Positions 33,613 through 42,413 of a DNA stretch of 64,000 nt are shown here, in pieces. This DNA comes from Lachnospiraceae bacterium (GTDB lineage Bacteria > Bacillota > Clostridia > Lachnospirales > Lachnospiraceae), in the NCBI GenBank assembly GCA_017622845.1, contig JAGAQJ010000022.1:1-64000 (forward strand), written 5' to 3'. The position numbers and the translations under genes were made by a program. Each line of letters starts with the position of its first letter. Position 1 is the first letter of the stretch. The notes below the pieces were generated by a model, which saw nothing but the letters and a program-made list of their open reading frames with translations, made no database searches and had not been told where the DNA came from.

Positions 33613-34629
33613 ATGGGTACAAGACAATTTGCCGTCTGTGATAATGACAGAGAGTATCTGAGAATGTTTCAGGCATACCTGCAGAAGCAAAATCCGGCTG
33701 ATTATGAAATCGTAGTATTTGACACCGTTAATCAGGCATTAGCGGCAAGCTGTGAGAATGCTTTTGAAATACTGCTGGTCGGAGAAAAGATTTATGACAA
33801 GAATGTCATAAAAATAAAAGCGACAAAGGTTTTTATCCTGCAGGAGGACGGACTCAGCGGTATTACGCAATACAGTATGATTGCAAAATATCAGTCAATG
33901 GAAAAACTGATTGCGCAGGTGTTGGATGAGTTTGCACTGGACGACAGCTTTAACAGTGTGGGGAGATGCGGAAAAAATAAAACTAGCCTTTTGAGCTTTT
34001 ATGCTCCTGACAGACAGAAAGGACAGAGTGCAGCAGCGCTTGGTGCGGCGCAGGTGTTGGCAGATATGGGAAATAAGGTGTTATATATCAATCTTCTGCC
34101 CTTTACCGGATTTGAGGAGCTTTTGCGGACAAGCTATGAGTCTGATGTAACAGATTTCCTGTATTTTGTACTGAATCATTCAGACAAACTGCTCTATAAG
34201 CTCAACAGCATCAAGCAATGTGTGCATGGAGTGGACTATCTGCCGCCTGTGCTGGATTATGCGGACCTGCTGCACATCAGTGGGCAAGACTGGGAGCGTA
34301 TGATGGACACGCTTTTGTACAGCAGCGATTATACCCATATTGTGATGGATTTATCGGAGACCTGTCAGGGCTTTTACCATATATTAGGCAGAAGCGACAG
34401 AATTTATCTTTTAACGGATTGCGACACGTCATATGGGAGAGCGATGCTGTCCCACTACAAAAAGCTTTTAAAAGAAAAAGATTATGGAGTGCTGCTGGAC
34501 AATTCCATAGAGTTTTCGCTTCCAAGCGGCTGGGAGCATCATAGTGAAAGGCTGGAAAACATTTCAGTGTCTCCGGTTGGCGTCTGCATGAAGGGCGTGC
34601 TTGACATGTGCGGAATGTGTGAAAAATAA
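33613..34629 (+). CDS. TadZ/CpaE-like pilus protein with degenerate P-loop
   Basis: A 338-residue protein: an N-terminal receiver-like segment (about 1-110, AVCDNDREYLRMFQAYLQ) followed by a MinD/ParA-type ATPase fold (about 120-335). The deviant Walker A expected as KGGxGKT reads DRQKGQSAAALG, without the Gly-Lys-Thr. The switch region YTHIVMDLSETC is kept in outline. TadZ proteins place the pilus machine and some lack ATPase activity. AAAGGAGG supports either GTG 33607 or ATG 33613. Position between the peptidase and CpaF supports the call. Confidence 0.8.
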   Translation: MGTRQFAVCDNDREYLRMFQAYLQKQNPADYEIVVFDTVNQALAASCENAFEILLVGEKIYDKNVIKIKATKVFILQEDGLSGITQYSMIAKYQSMEKLIAQVLDEFALDDSFNSVGRCGKNKTSLLSFYAPDRQKGQSAAALGAAQVLADMGNKVLYINLLPFTGFEELLRTSYESDVTDFLYFVLNHSDKLLYKLNSIKQCVHGVDYLPPVLDYADLLHISGQDWERMMDTLLYSSDYTHIVMDLSETCQGFYHILGRSDRIYLLTDCDTSYGRAMLSHYKKLLKEKDYGVLLDNSIEFSLPSGWEHHSERLENISVSPVGVCMKGVLDMCGMCEK

Positions 34630-34717
34630 ATGACGAGGTAGTTTTGCATGGTTTGATATTTGTGGCAGGAAGTCGTAGGGCTGAATTGCTGTGCCTTTGG
34701 CAGGAGTGGAGATTCAT

Positions 34718-35995
34718 ATGAGCAGATATGAGGAATGTAAACGCTGTATTCTTGATGTCATAAGGGAGAAAATCGACCTCTCAAGAGAAGTCGAAGATAC
34801 AGAGATACAGGATATGGTTGATGAGCTGGTCGTCAGCACAGGCAGAAAGTACGCCTTGTCTTTGAAAGAAAGGCAGGAGCTTGGAAAAAGTGTATTTCAT
34901 TCGATACGCAAGCTGGATATTCTGCAGGAGCTTGTAGACAGCAGCGAAGTGACAGAGATTATGATTAACGGAACGGAGAGCATTTTTATTGAGAAGGCAG
35001 GGCGCATCTGTCAGTGGGATAAGCGCTTTGAGACAAAAGAAAAGCTTGAAAATGTGATACAGCAGATTGTTGCAAAATGCAATCGTGTAGTGAATGAAGC
35101 ATCACCCATTGTTGATGCCAGACTGGAAAATGGTTCGCGTGTCAATATCGTACTGGCTCCGGTAGCGTTAAACGGTCCTATTGTCACAATTCGAAGATTT
35201 CCGGATACGCCAATAACCATGGAGGATTTGATAAGCTATGGTTCCATCACAAGACAGGCGGCAGAGGAGCTGAAAAGACTTGTCGTTGCAGGCTATAACA
35301 TAGTCATCAGCGGAGGAACAGGCTCAGGGAAGACAACATTTTTGAATGCATTGTCACATGATATTCCGAAGACAGAGCGCATTATTACGATAGAGGACTC
35401 GGCGGAGCTGCAGTTACAGGAGATTCCCAATCTGGTGCGGCTTGAGACGAGAAATGCAAATGCAGACGGTGCAAAGGCAATCACCATACGCGACCTGATT
35501 AAATCAGCCCTGCGTATGAGACCGGACCGCATTATTGTCGGGGAAGTCAGAGGAAGTGAGGCGATAGACATGCTTCAGGCATTGAATACCGGACACGATG
35601 GTTCCTTAAGCACCGGACATGCTAATTCGTCAAAGGATATGCTGACCCGTTTAGAGACGATGGTTCTTATGGGAATGGACCTTCCGCTGACGGCAGTAAG
35701 ACGTCAGATTGCTTCCGGAGTAGATATTATTGTCCACCTTGGCAGATTGAGAGACAAGTCAAGACGTGTCCTTGAAATCACGGAAGTATTGGGATTTGAA
35801 AAGGAAGAAATCCGGACAGCGCCGCTTTATGAATTTCAGGAATCCGGCGAGCAAAACAGCATCGTAATGGGTGAGCTTGTTAAGGTAAATGTGCTGGCAC
35901 ATACAGGGAAGCTTAGGGCTTCTGGAATTAATGAAACAATCTACAGCAAAATGGAGAATAAAGATGAAGCAGATTCATTGCAGGAAAAATATTAG
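34718..35995 (+). CDS. cpaF: CpaF/TadA secretion ATPase
   Basis: A 425-residue hexameric secretion ATPase that drives Flp pilus assembly at the inner face of the membrane. Walker A is SGGTGSGKTTFLNAL, the Asp box follows as IITIEDSAELQL, Walker B region is RPDRIIVGEVRGSEAIDMLQAL, and the His box TGHDGSLSTGHANSS is intact. The N-terminal helical part (SRYEECKRCILDVIREKID) is typical. ATG 34718 has GGAGTGGAG upstream. It overlaps the next gene by 32 bases, indicating coupled translation. Confidence 0.95.
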   Translation: MSRYEECKRCILDVIREKIDLSREVEDTEIQDMVDELVVSTGRKYALSLKERQELGKSVFHSIRKLDILQELVDSSEVTEIMINGTESIFIEKAGRICQWDKRFETKEKLENVIQQIVAKCNRVVNEASPIVDARLENGSRVNIVLAPVALNGPIVTIRRFPDTPITMEDLISYGSITRQAAEELKRLVVAGYNIVISGGTGSGKTTFLNALSHDIPKTERIITIEDSAELQLQEIPNLVRLETRNANADGAKAITIRDLIKSALRMRPDRIIVGEVRGSEAIDMLQALNTGHDGSLSTGHANSSKDMLTRLETMVLMGMDLPLTAVRRQIASGVDIIVHLGRLRDKSRRVLEITEVLGFEKEEIRTAPLYEFQESGEQNSIVMGELVKVNVLAHTGKLRASGINETIYSKMENKDEADSLQEKY

Positions 35996-36767
35996 TATCA
36001 GAGAAAACAGGAGCAGGCTGCCTCCTGAGACGGATTACGCAAGTTATAAGCTAAGCAGACAGGAAACTGTTGTACATCTTTTGCTTGGAGCTGCGTTTAT
36101 AGCGGTAATAAGTCGGCTTTTTTATGACAGCATCATTGCATGGTTACTGATGATGCCCTTTGTCTTTCTTTCCATAAAGGATAAGAGCAAAGCGCTGTGC
36201 CGAAAGCGAAAACGTGCATTGGAAGCTGCGTTTCGGGAGGTAATTCTTAGCGTATCCGCAAACCTTCAGGCAGGCTACAGCGTGGAAAATGCATTCCGTG
36301 AGGCATACAAGGATATTGTAATTTTATTTGGAAAAGAGTCATTGATGGCAGAAGAACTGCGTCTTATATTAAGAAAGCTGGACAACAATGAGCAGCTGGA
36401 AGCGGCATTGCGGAATCTGGCGGAAAGAAGCGGTGTACAGGACATCAAAGATTTTGCAGACATATTTCAGATTGCAAAAAGAGGGAGCGGAAATATCCGC
36501 AGCATTATAGCAAACACTGCGGATATTATCGGCGGCAAGCAGGAGGTCAGGAGAGAGATTGAGACGGTGGTCAGTGAAAAGAAATTAGAGCAGCAGATTA
36601 TGAGATATATACCGTTTCTGATTATGATTTACATTTCCTTTACCACAAAGGGGTATTTTGAAAGCCTGTATCACAATCCGCCGGGCTGGCTGATTGCGAC
36701 AGTATCCTTGATTGTATATGCTGCTGCGTGCCGTTTGTCTGATGCAATTTTAGACATAGAGATATAA
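35964..36767 (+). CDS. tadB: TadB-like type II secretion F-domain protein
   Basis: A 267-residue membrane protein with two N-terminal helices (VVHLLLGAAFIAVISRLFY, SIIAWLLMMPFVFLSI), a cytosolic T2SF domain (AFREVILSVSANLQAGYSVENAF, RSGVQDIKDFADIFQIAKRGSGNI), and two C-terminal helices. It forms the inner-membrane platform of the pilus with TadC and contacts CpaF. ATG 35964 with GGAGAATAAAG upstream lies inside the cpaF 3' end; an earlier in-frame start is unlikely. Confidence 0.88.
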   Translation: MKQIHCRKNISIRENRSRLPPETDYASYKLSRQETVVHLLLGAAFIAVISRLFYDSIIAWLLMMPFVFLSIKDKSKALCRKRKRALEAAFREVILSVSANLQAGYSVENAFREAYKDIVILFGKESLMAEELRLILRKLDNNEQLEAALRNLAERSGVQDIKDFADIFQIAKRGSGNIRSIIANTADIIGGKQEVRREIETVVSEKKLEQQIMRYIPFLIMIYISFTTKGYFESLYHNPPGWLIATVSLIVYAAACRLSDAILDIEI

Positions 36768-36788
36768 ATCAGGAAGGAGGTGATATTT

Positions 36789-38135
36789 TTGGGAGAAGTG
36801 CTTGGGAGATGGCTGTATAAAAGACTGGAACATATGGGGACAAAAACCGGCAGAATTTTATATAACAATGCTGTCAGGGAGGATTTGCAGACCTTAGAGC
36901 CTGCAGGAAATACAGCAAAAAGACAGAAGGAGTATGTGATTAAAAAGCTTTCCATCTGTATTACAATTGTGGTTTTCGGTGTGATTTTTTCGGTTGCTTT
37001 GTGGATAAAAGAAGGAATCGGGACAAGGATTGTTGATAACTGCCTTAGCCGTAATCCATATGGTGAGGGCACAAGGCACGTCACACTGGCAGCAGATGAT
37101 GGTGAACATACCTATGATATTTCTGTTGACCTTGAGGAAAAATCTTATACACAGGAGGAGCTGGCAAAGCTGGCGCAAACGGCAGTTCCTGTTCTGGAAG
37201 ACTGCATTCTGGGCAGAAATCAGAGCTTTGACAAAGTGGAGTATGATATGAAGCTTGCAGAAAGCCTTGAGAATTATCCGTTTGACATAAGGTGGCGCGT
37301 TGATGAGGAATATATGGATTATGAAGGCAGGCTTGTAAAAGACAAGCTGGAGACTCCTCAGCTTATGGAACTGACAGCAGTATTAACTTGTGAGACATTC
37401 GAGCTGGAACACTGCATGGCAATCAGAATATACAGTAAGGCGGAGCAGCCCGGACAGTCAGAGCTGATAGCAAGACAGGTATGTGACGCGGAGAGCATCA
37501 GCCGTGAGTCGGAAAATATGGCACTTCCGTCAGAAATTGGGAATCGGAGGATTAGCTGGAGTTATCAAAGAGATTATAACGGACTGCTGTTTCTGGCAGT
37601 GACTCCAATCCTGGCAGTATTTGTATTTCTTAGTCGTGACAGGGACTTACACCGGCAGGTTGAGGATAGAAAGGAACAAATGTGCATGGATTATCCTGAG
37701 ATTGTAAGTGAGCTTGCATTATTGATAGGAGCAGGAATGGCAGTGCCGAATGCATGGAATAAGATTGCAGAGGATTATAAGAGCAAAAGAAATCAGAACG
37801 GAAGAAAAAGATATGCTTATGAAGAGATGCTTTTGACAGTCTATGAGATGAAGAGCGGCGTCACGCAGGCAGAAGCATATGAACATTTTGGACGGCGGTG
37901 CCGCATTTCGAGCTATAACAAGCTTTCTGCCATACTGTCACAAAATATAAAAAAGGGAGCAGGAAGTCTTCCGCAATTGCTTAGAGAGGAAGCATCAGCC
38001 GCCTTTGAGGAGAGAAAGCATGCGGCGAGAAAATTAGGGGAGAAGGCAGGAACAAAGCTGCTGGTCCCAATGATGATGCTGTTGGGAATCACAATGGTTA
38101 TGATTATGGTTCCTGCATTCAAAACTTTACTGTAG
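36789..38135 (+). CDS. tadC: TadC-like platform protein with inserted extracytoplasmic domain
   Basis: A 448-residue protein. After a short cytosolic N-terminus and one helix (about 54-72, IVVFGVIFSVALWI), about 190 residues (75-265) without membrane segments are predicted outside, beginning with GIGTRIVDNCLSRNPYGEG. Helix two (LLFLAVTPILAVFVFL) leads to a cytosolic T2SF-like domain (MDYPEIVSELALLIGAGMAV, IKKGAGSLPQLLREEASAAF) and a last helix (LVPMMMLLGITMVMIMVPAF). Ordinary TadC is about 300 residues and lacks the large insert. The start is TTG 36789, six bases after GGAAGGAGGTGA; GTG 36780 would overlap that site. Confidence 0.8.
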   Translation: MGEVLGRWLYKRLEHMGTKTGRILYNNAVREDLQTLEPAGNTAKRQKEYVIKKLSICITIVVFGVIFSVALWIKEGIGTRIVDNCLSRNPYGEGTRHVTLAADDGEHTYDISVDLEEKSYTQEELAKLAQTAVPVLEDCILGRNQSFDKVEYDMKLAESLENYPFDIRWRVDEEYMDYEGRLVKDKLETPQLMELTAVLTCETFELEHCMAIRIYSKAEQPGQSELIARQVCDAESISRESENMALPSEIGNRRISWSYQRDYNGLLFLAVTPILAVFVFLSRDRDLHRQVEDRKEQMCMDYPEIVSELALLIGAGMAVPNAWNKIAEDYKSKRNQNGRKRYAYEEMLLTVYEMKSGVTQAEAYEHFGRRCRISSYNKLSAILSQNIKKGAGSLPQLLREEASAAFEERKHAARKLGEKAGTKLLVPMMMLLGITMVMIMVPAFKTLL

Positions 38136-38310
38136 TCAGAAAGAAGCCGGATGCAGAAGCAAAATCCATAAAATTGAATAATGTTTGAGAGGCGCTTATG
38201 CCAAGGACAGGTATGCCTGCGCCAAGACAGGAAATAGAGAAACTAATATAACAAAAACAGAATCATAAAAATAGAAAAAGTAATTCAAAGAGAAGAAAGG
38301 AAATATTAAC

Positions 38311-38478
38311 ATGAGAAATTTCAAAAGCTTTATAAAAGAAGAAGACGGAATGGGAACAGTCGAAATTGTGCTGATTATGGTTGTGCTTATCGCGCTTGTA
38401 GCGCTTTTTAAGGACAGCATCAAAAAGTTGGTGGAAACAATTCTGAAAAAGATTTCAACAAATGCAAATAAAATATAA
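38311..38478 (+). CDS. Flp1-type IVb pilin
   Basis: A 55-residue prepilin: MRNFKSFIKEEDGMGTVEIV leader and start of the helix, then hydrophobic LIMVVLIALVALF and a basic amphipathic tail (KDSIKKLVETILKKIS). The G-M-G-T-V-E region matches the Flp prepilin cut site with Glu at +5. AAAGGAAA precedes ATG 38311. It is the likely pilus subunit, processed by one of the two A24 peptidases in the cluster. 38136-38310 contains no gene. Confidence 0.9.
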   Translation: MRNFKSFIKEEDGMGTVEIVLIMVVLIALVALFKDSIKKLVETILKKISTNANKI

Positions 38479-38491
38479 GCGGTAGAAGCAA

Positions 38492-39970
38492 ATGGTTACA
38501 AGGTTCAGGTTATTAAAAAAAGCTGAAGGAGCATACCTGACTGTATACCTTTCCCTGATATTCGGCATTGTCCTGTCGCTGCTGCTTGCTCTGATTGAGG
38601 GAGCAGCGATAGGAGCTGTCAGGGCGCAGGCAGAGCTTGTGGCTGACTTGGGGCTGGATTCCGTTTTTGCAGAGTATCACAGAGAAATTCTTAATCAATA
38701 TGAGTTGTTTTTTATTGATTCTTCATATGGCGGCGCCAATGGAGGTGTGGGTATGGTGGAAGCACATTTATCTGATTATATGAGCTATAATATGAATCCT
38801 GAAAAAGAATTGCTGATGCTGGGAGAAGAGACATTGTTGAAATTGGAGAATCCCTATCTGGAAATTCAGGAGGTATCTTATGCGAGCGATGATGATTGTA
38901 TGGTATGGAAAGCACAGGCAGTTGCATATATGAAAGCAGTCTATGGAGGGGATATCATTTCAAGAGTAAAGGAACATATGGATACAGTCGAAAGCAATGG
39001 ACTTACGGATAGGGATGTGGCGGCTGAGGTGTCAGAGCAGAAAAGGAAGTTTGAGGAGGCACTGGCTGAAAATCAAATCATAGAGTTTGGCGGAGAAAGT
39101 GAGGAGGGTTATTCTTATCAGAAGGTGTCAGGTGTGTTTGATGAGCTGATAGGGGGAGGCCTGCTGATGCTGGTGCTTCCTCAAGATGATACGGTTTCGG
39201 GTGCAATAATGGATGAAGGTCCTTACTTTTCAAGCCGTATGAAAAATGGAAAAATCAATCAGGGCATCGGACTTCATGAGGGAATGGAGCGTCCCGACGG
39301 AATGATAGAGGAACTGATATATGGAGAGTATTTGATGAAAATGTGCGGCTGCTACACACAGCCAAAAGAACAGGGGCTTCTGAAATACCAGATTGAATAC
39401 ATTTTATATGGGAAAAACAGTGATGCAGCAAACCTTAGAAGCAGCGTCGAACTTTTATTTGGACTTCGGGCAGCATCAAATCTGACCAGCATATTTATGG
39501 ATTCGAAGAAAAAATCAGAGGCGGAAGCAGCGGCGACTGCGCTGTGCAGTCTGCTGGCTGTTCCGCAGCTCTCAGAAGCGCTGACTGCAATCTTAATAAG
39601 TGTGTGGGCGCTTGCGGAGGCAGCGGTAGATGTACATCAGCTTTTAGACGGAGGAAGAGTTCCTCTTACGAAAAAAAATCATGAGTGGAATACCAGTCTG
39701 ACTGGTTTGTTCAGCGGAAACCTGTTTGGCGGAGGTAAAAATATGACAGGTCTGTCATATCAGGATTACCTGAGAGTGTTCTTAGGAATTATGGATAAAA
39801 ATGACAAAGCAGTGAGAAGTCTTGATGTTGTGGAAATGGATATCAGGCAGACCGAAGGAAACGAAAGCTTTCGAATAGACAGATGCATTGATTTCATGAA
39901 GGTGAACTTTGGCTTTGCAGATTCGTCAGGGCATGACTTTGTGTTTCAGAAAAGGATGTGTTATGAGTAA
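38492..39970 (+). CDS. DUF5702 domain pilus-associated protein (TadG-like)
   Basis: A 492-residue protein with one N-terminal membrane helix (GAYLTVYLSLIFGIVLSLLLALIEGAAIGAV, about 12-42) and a large extracytoplasmic part. The first ~80 residues match the DUF5702 signature with GLDSVFAEYHREILNQYELFF. It is a minor-pilin or TadG-like protein found regularly in Gram-positive tad clusters; no enzyme motif is visible. It starts 13 bases after the Flp gene. Confidence 0.82.
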   Translation: MVTRFRLLKKAEGAYLTVYLSLIFGIVLSLLLALIEGAAIGAVRAQAELVADLGLDSVFAEYHREILNQYELFFIDSSYGGANGGVGMVEAHLSDYMSYNMNPEKELLMLGEETLLKLENPYLEIQEVSYASDDDCMVWKAQAVAYMKAVYGGDIISRVKEHMDTVESNGLTDRDVAAEVSEQKRKFEEALAENQIIEFGGESEEGYSYQKVSGVFDELIGGGLLMLVLPQDDTVSGAIMDEGPYFSSRMKNGKINQGIGLHEGMERPDGMIEELIYGEYLMKMCGCYTQPKEQGLLKYQIEYILYGKNSDAANLRSSVELLFGLRAASNLTSIFMDSKKKSEAEAAATALCSLLAVPQLSEALTAILISVWALAEAAVDVHQLLDGGRVPLTKKNHEWNTSLTGLFSGNLFGGGKNMTGLSYQDYLRVFLGIMDKNDKAVRSLDVVEMDIRQTEGNESFRIDRCIDFMKVNFGFADSSGHDFVFQKRMCYE

Positions 39971-40184
39971 ACAGCAGATATCTGCAAGTTCGTGTACTGT
40001 CTGATAGAAATCTGAGAAAAACTCTGCAAAATCATTTTATTGGCAAGGCATAGTAAAGAAGAGATGCAGCAAAAAATCAGCGATACACAAAGAAGGAATA
40101 GGAGGATGTTCTTTGGAATGTTGTAGTTTGGATGCAGACATTAAAAATATGCAGTATAAAAATATATGTAAGAAGGGAGGAGCC

Positions 40185-41039
40185 ATGCTCTCTGTATTAA
40201 ATCAATTACATCACAAAACTTCAGCACAAAAAAGAATGTCCTCCTGTTCCTTTGACGGCATGAAAGCCAGTATGACAGTGGAGGCGTGCTTTGTTCTGCC
40301 ATTTTTCCTCTTTGCATTTCTGAATATGATATCAATCATAGAGTTGTACCGACTGCAGGGCAACATGTCTGCTGCTATGCATGCTGCGGCAAAAGAAATG
40401 GCAGTATACGGCTATGAGTATCAGGAAATCAAGGGTTCACCGGCAGGCGTTGCAGAGTCTCTTGGACTTACTTATCTGTATGCTTCCAATCAGGTAAAAA
40501 GAAGGCTTGGGACAGACTATCTTGACAGTTCTCCGATAGCAGGAGGCGCTTCCTCAATAAGCTGGTTGAAATCCTCTGTTATGCAGGAGAATGATTGTAT
40601 TGATCTTGTTGCAGAGTATCGGATACAACCGCCTGCTGCGATAGTCGGTTACCATGAACGGTTCCTATATAACAGAATCCGCACAAGAGCGTGGACCGGT
40701 TATGATAATACCGAAGGCAGTGGAGACAATACCGGAGAGGAAATCGTGTACATCACACCGGAGGGGAAGGTATATCACAAGACGAGAGGATGTACATATT
40801 TGAAACAGTCGTTGTCAGCAGTGGATATGAGCTTTATGGAAACAGAGCGCAATCAAAATGGTCAAAAGTACTATCCTTGTGAAGAATGCGGAGCTGCCTG
40901 TAAGGATACTGTGTATATTTCAAATTATGGAAATAAGATGCACTCCTCACTAAGCTGCAGTAAGCTAAAAAGGACAATTCTTGCAGTGCCGATATCGCAG
41001 ACGGAAGGGAGAGCGCCGTGCAGTAAATGCGGCAGGTAA
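40185..41039 (+). CDS. TadE-like minor pilin with two C-terminal metal-binding-type motifs
   Basis: A 284-residue protein. The prepilin-like segment lies at about 24-55 (MKASMTVEACFVLPFFLFAFL), as in TadE. The middle is a normal TadE-type domain. The C-terminus (about 190-284) holds two repeats of V-Y-I-x-x-x-G-x-x-x-H-x(4)-C-x-x-L ... P-C-x-x-C-G: KVYHKTRGCTYL with YPCEECG, and NKMHSSLSCSKL with APCSKCG. Each has one His and three Cys, fit for a zinc site. Such tails occur on extracellular Firmicute proteins. ATG 40185 follows AAGGGAGGAG. Confidence 0.82.
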   Translation: MLSVLNQLHHKTSAQKRMSSCSFDGMKASMTVEACFVLPFFLFAFLNMISIIELYRLQGNMSAAMHAAAKEMAVYGYEYQEIKGSPAGVAESLGLTYLYASNQVKRRLGTDYLDSSPIAGGASSISWLKSSVMQENDCIDLVAEYRIQPPAAIVGYHERFLYNRIRTRAWTGYDNTEGSGDNTGEEIVYITPEGKVYHKTRGCTYLKQSLSAVDMSFMETERNQNGQKYYPCEECGAACKDTVYISNYGNKMHSSLSCSKLKRTILAVPISQTEGRAPCSKCGR

Positions 41040-41138
41040 AATTCGTCTGCTTTTGCAACGACGCAAAAAATGTATAATCCGACATCTTATGAATGGGCAG
41101 GGCTGAACTGTCACATATTGATAACAGTTTTGTAAAAG

Positions 41139-41271
41139 GTAATTGTTCAGTACAGCACTACGCACTTGCTGCGGAGTGCGTGAGAATGTGTCAATTGCGT
41201 TAGGCATCAAGTCACCAAGAAGTGGTTTTGCATGACTTGATGACGTAACTATGAGGGTACTGAATAGTTAC
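41139..41271. mobile_element. Family 2 MITE with 8-bp target duplication
   Basis: Ends GTAATTGTTCAGTAC and GTACTGAATAGTTAC (13 of 15 paired). TGTAAAAG flanks both sides (41131-41138 and 41272-41279), a perfect 8-bp duplication. Internal hairpins are CGCACT...AGTGCG (41161-41179) and CAAGTCA...TGACTTG. The second copy at 47869-47996 is about 90% identical. No coding capacity. Confidence 0.85.
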
Positions 41272-41311
41272 TGTAAAAGAAAGATAGGATAGATAAGAAA
41301 GGAGTCATGAT

Positions 41312-41743
41312 ATGAATCATATGATATACGACGTGTTTATTGTGGTAATAGGCATTCTGATTTTTGTGGCAGGAATTACAGATATCAGAAAAAAACAGAT
41401 TAACAGAGGGTTTCTGCTGGTATTAATGCTGGTGTGTTTTGCAGCAATTCCGTTTAAAGAAGATTCAGGCATATTTGATGCAGTGGGCGGATTTCTGATA
41501 GGATTGTGCGCGATAGGCATATCCATGATGAGCAGGGAACAGATAGGAAGGGGTGATGGGCTTGTCATTGCAGCTATTGGGCTGGTGCTTGGAGTGCGCA
41601 GATGTATGACAGCAATATTTGCAGCTTCCTTTATTATGTGCATGATAGCAATTGTAGTATTGCTTCTAAAAAGAGGAAACAGGCATACACGGCTTCCGTT
41701 TTTGCCGGCTGTATTTGTAGGGTATGTATTATGCGCCGGATAA
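41312..41743 (+). CDS. Prepilin peptidase, second A24 family copy
   Basis: A 143-residue membrane protein. Catalytic motifs are ITDIRKKQINRG (Asp near 26) and GRGDGLVIAAIG (GxGD, Asp near 77). It is shorter than the copy at 33058 and differs in sequence, so the cluster has two peptidases, perhaps one for Flp and one for the TadE-like minor pilins. AAAGGAGTC precedes ATG 41312. It overlaps the next gene by 13 bases. Confidence 0.88.
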   Translation: MNHMIYDVFIVVIGILIFVAGITDIRKKQINRGFLLVLMLVCFAAIPFKEDSGIFDAVGGFLIGLCAIGISMMSREQIGRGDGLVIAAIGLVLGVRRCMTAIFAASFIMCMIAIVVLLLKRGNRHTRLPFLPAVFVGYVLCAG

Positions 41744-42252
41744 ATATTTTCTTAAGGAAAAAGCTTTTCACATTATTCGCATTACAACGAAGAAGAGTCG
41801 GGCGTCATGATAAAAGATATGAAAGCGCATATTTTACTGTGGAAGCAGCGCTGATTTTTCCAACGGTAATGCTTTTTACGGCAGTAATGATATTTTTGGC
41901 TTTTTACAGCTATGACAGGTGCATATTAGAGCATAGTGCATATGAGGCAGCGCTTAGAGGGACAGGCAGTCATATCAAAACAGCCGAAGAAGCATATACA
42001 CAGGCACGTACGGCAGCAGGCAGGCTTGTGGAAGAAAAGCTGTTTGCTGTAAAAGACTTTCATTACAGTATCTCAGTAGAAGCCAATCATGTGACAGTAA
42101 GCTATCACTGTATTGTGAATATGCCTTTTGTCACATGGCTTACGGAATATGTATCTGATGTGGATATGGCGCTTGATATCAGCCGAAGTGCAAACAGAAA
42201 CCGACCGCCAAGAACGATTCGTGACTGCAGGATAATTAATAATGGAATATAA
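41731..42252 (+). CDS. TadE-like minor pilin
   Basis: A 173-residue protein with a basic N-terminus, a prepilin-type segment (SAYFTVEAALIFPTVMLFTAVMIFLAFYSY, about 32-61) with the Glu at the expected position, and a soluble extracellular domain. Its start codon ATG 41731 overlaps the end of the peptidase gene, which indicates coupling; the longer upstream frame is a shadow of that gene. The C-terminal codons (RNRPPRTIRDCRIINNG) are the template of the tandem duplication that follows. Confidence 0.82.
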   Translation: MRRINIFLRKKLFTLFALQRRRVGRHDKRYESAYFTVEAALIFPTVMLFTAVMIFLAFYSYDRCILEHSAYEAALRGTGSHIKTAEEAYTQARTAAGRLVEEKLFAVKDFHYSISVEANHVTVSYHCIVNMPFVTWLTEYVSDVDMALDISRSANRNRPPRTIRDCRIINNGI

Positions 42253-42409
42253 GCTGAATCTCAGCAAAAGCGCAGAAAAACCGACCACAAGAACAATACG
42301 CGGCAGCAGGAAAATAAAAAACGGAGGATAAGCTGAATCTCAGCAAAAGCGCAGAAAAACCGACTGACAAGAACAATACGCGGCAGCAGGAAAATAAGTA
42401 ATGGAGGAT
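42250..42409 (+). repeat. Tandem 80-bp duplication after the TadE-like gene
   Basis: Two copies of about 80 bp (42250-42328 and 42329-42409), nearly identical: each has CTCAGCAAAAGCGCAGAAAA, then CAAGAACAATACGCGGCAGC and AGGAAAATAA, and each ends with a GGAGGA. The last coding ~50 bases of the TadE-like gene are a diverged third copy. The second GGAGGA is the ribosome site of the FHA gene. Confidence 0.8.
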
Positions 42410-42413
42410 AAAA

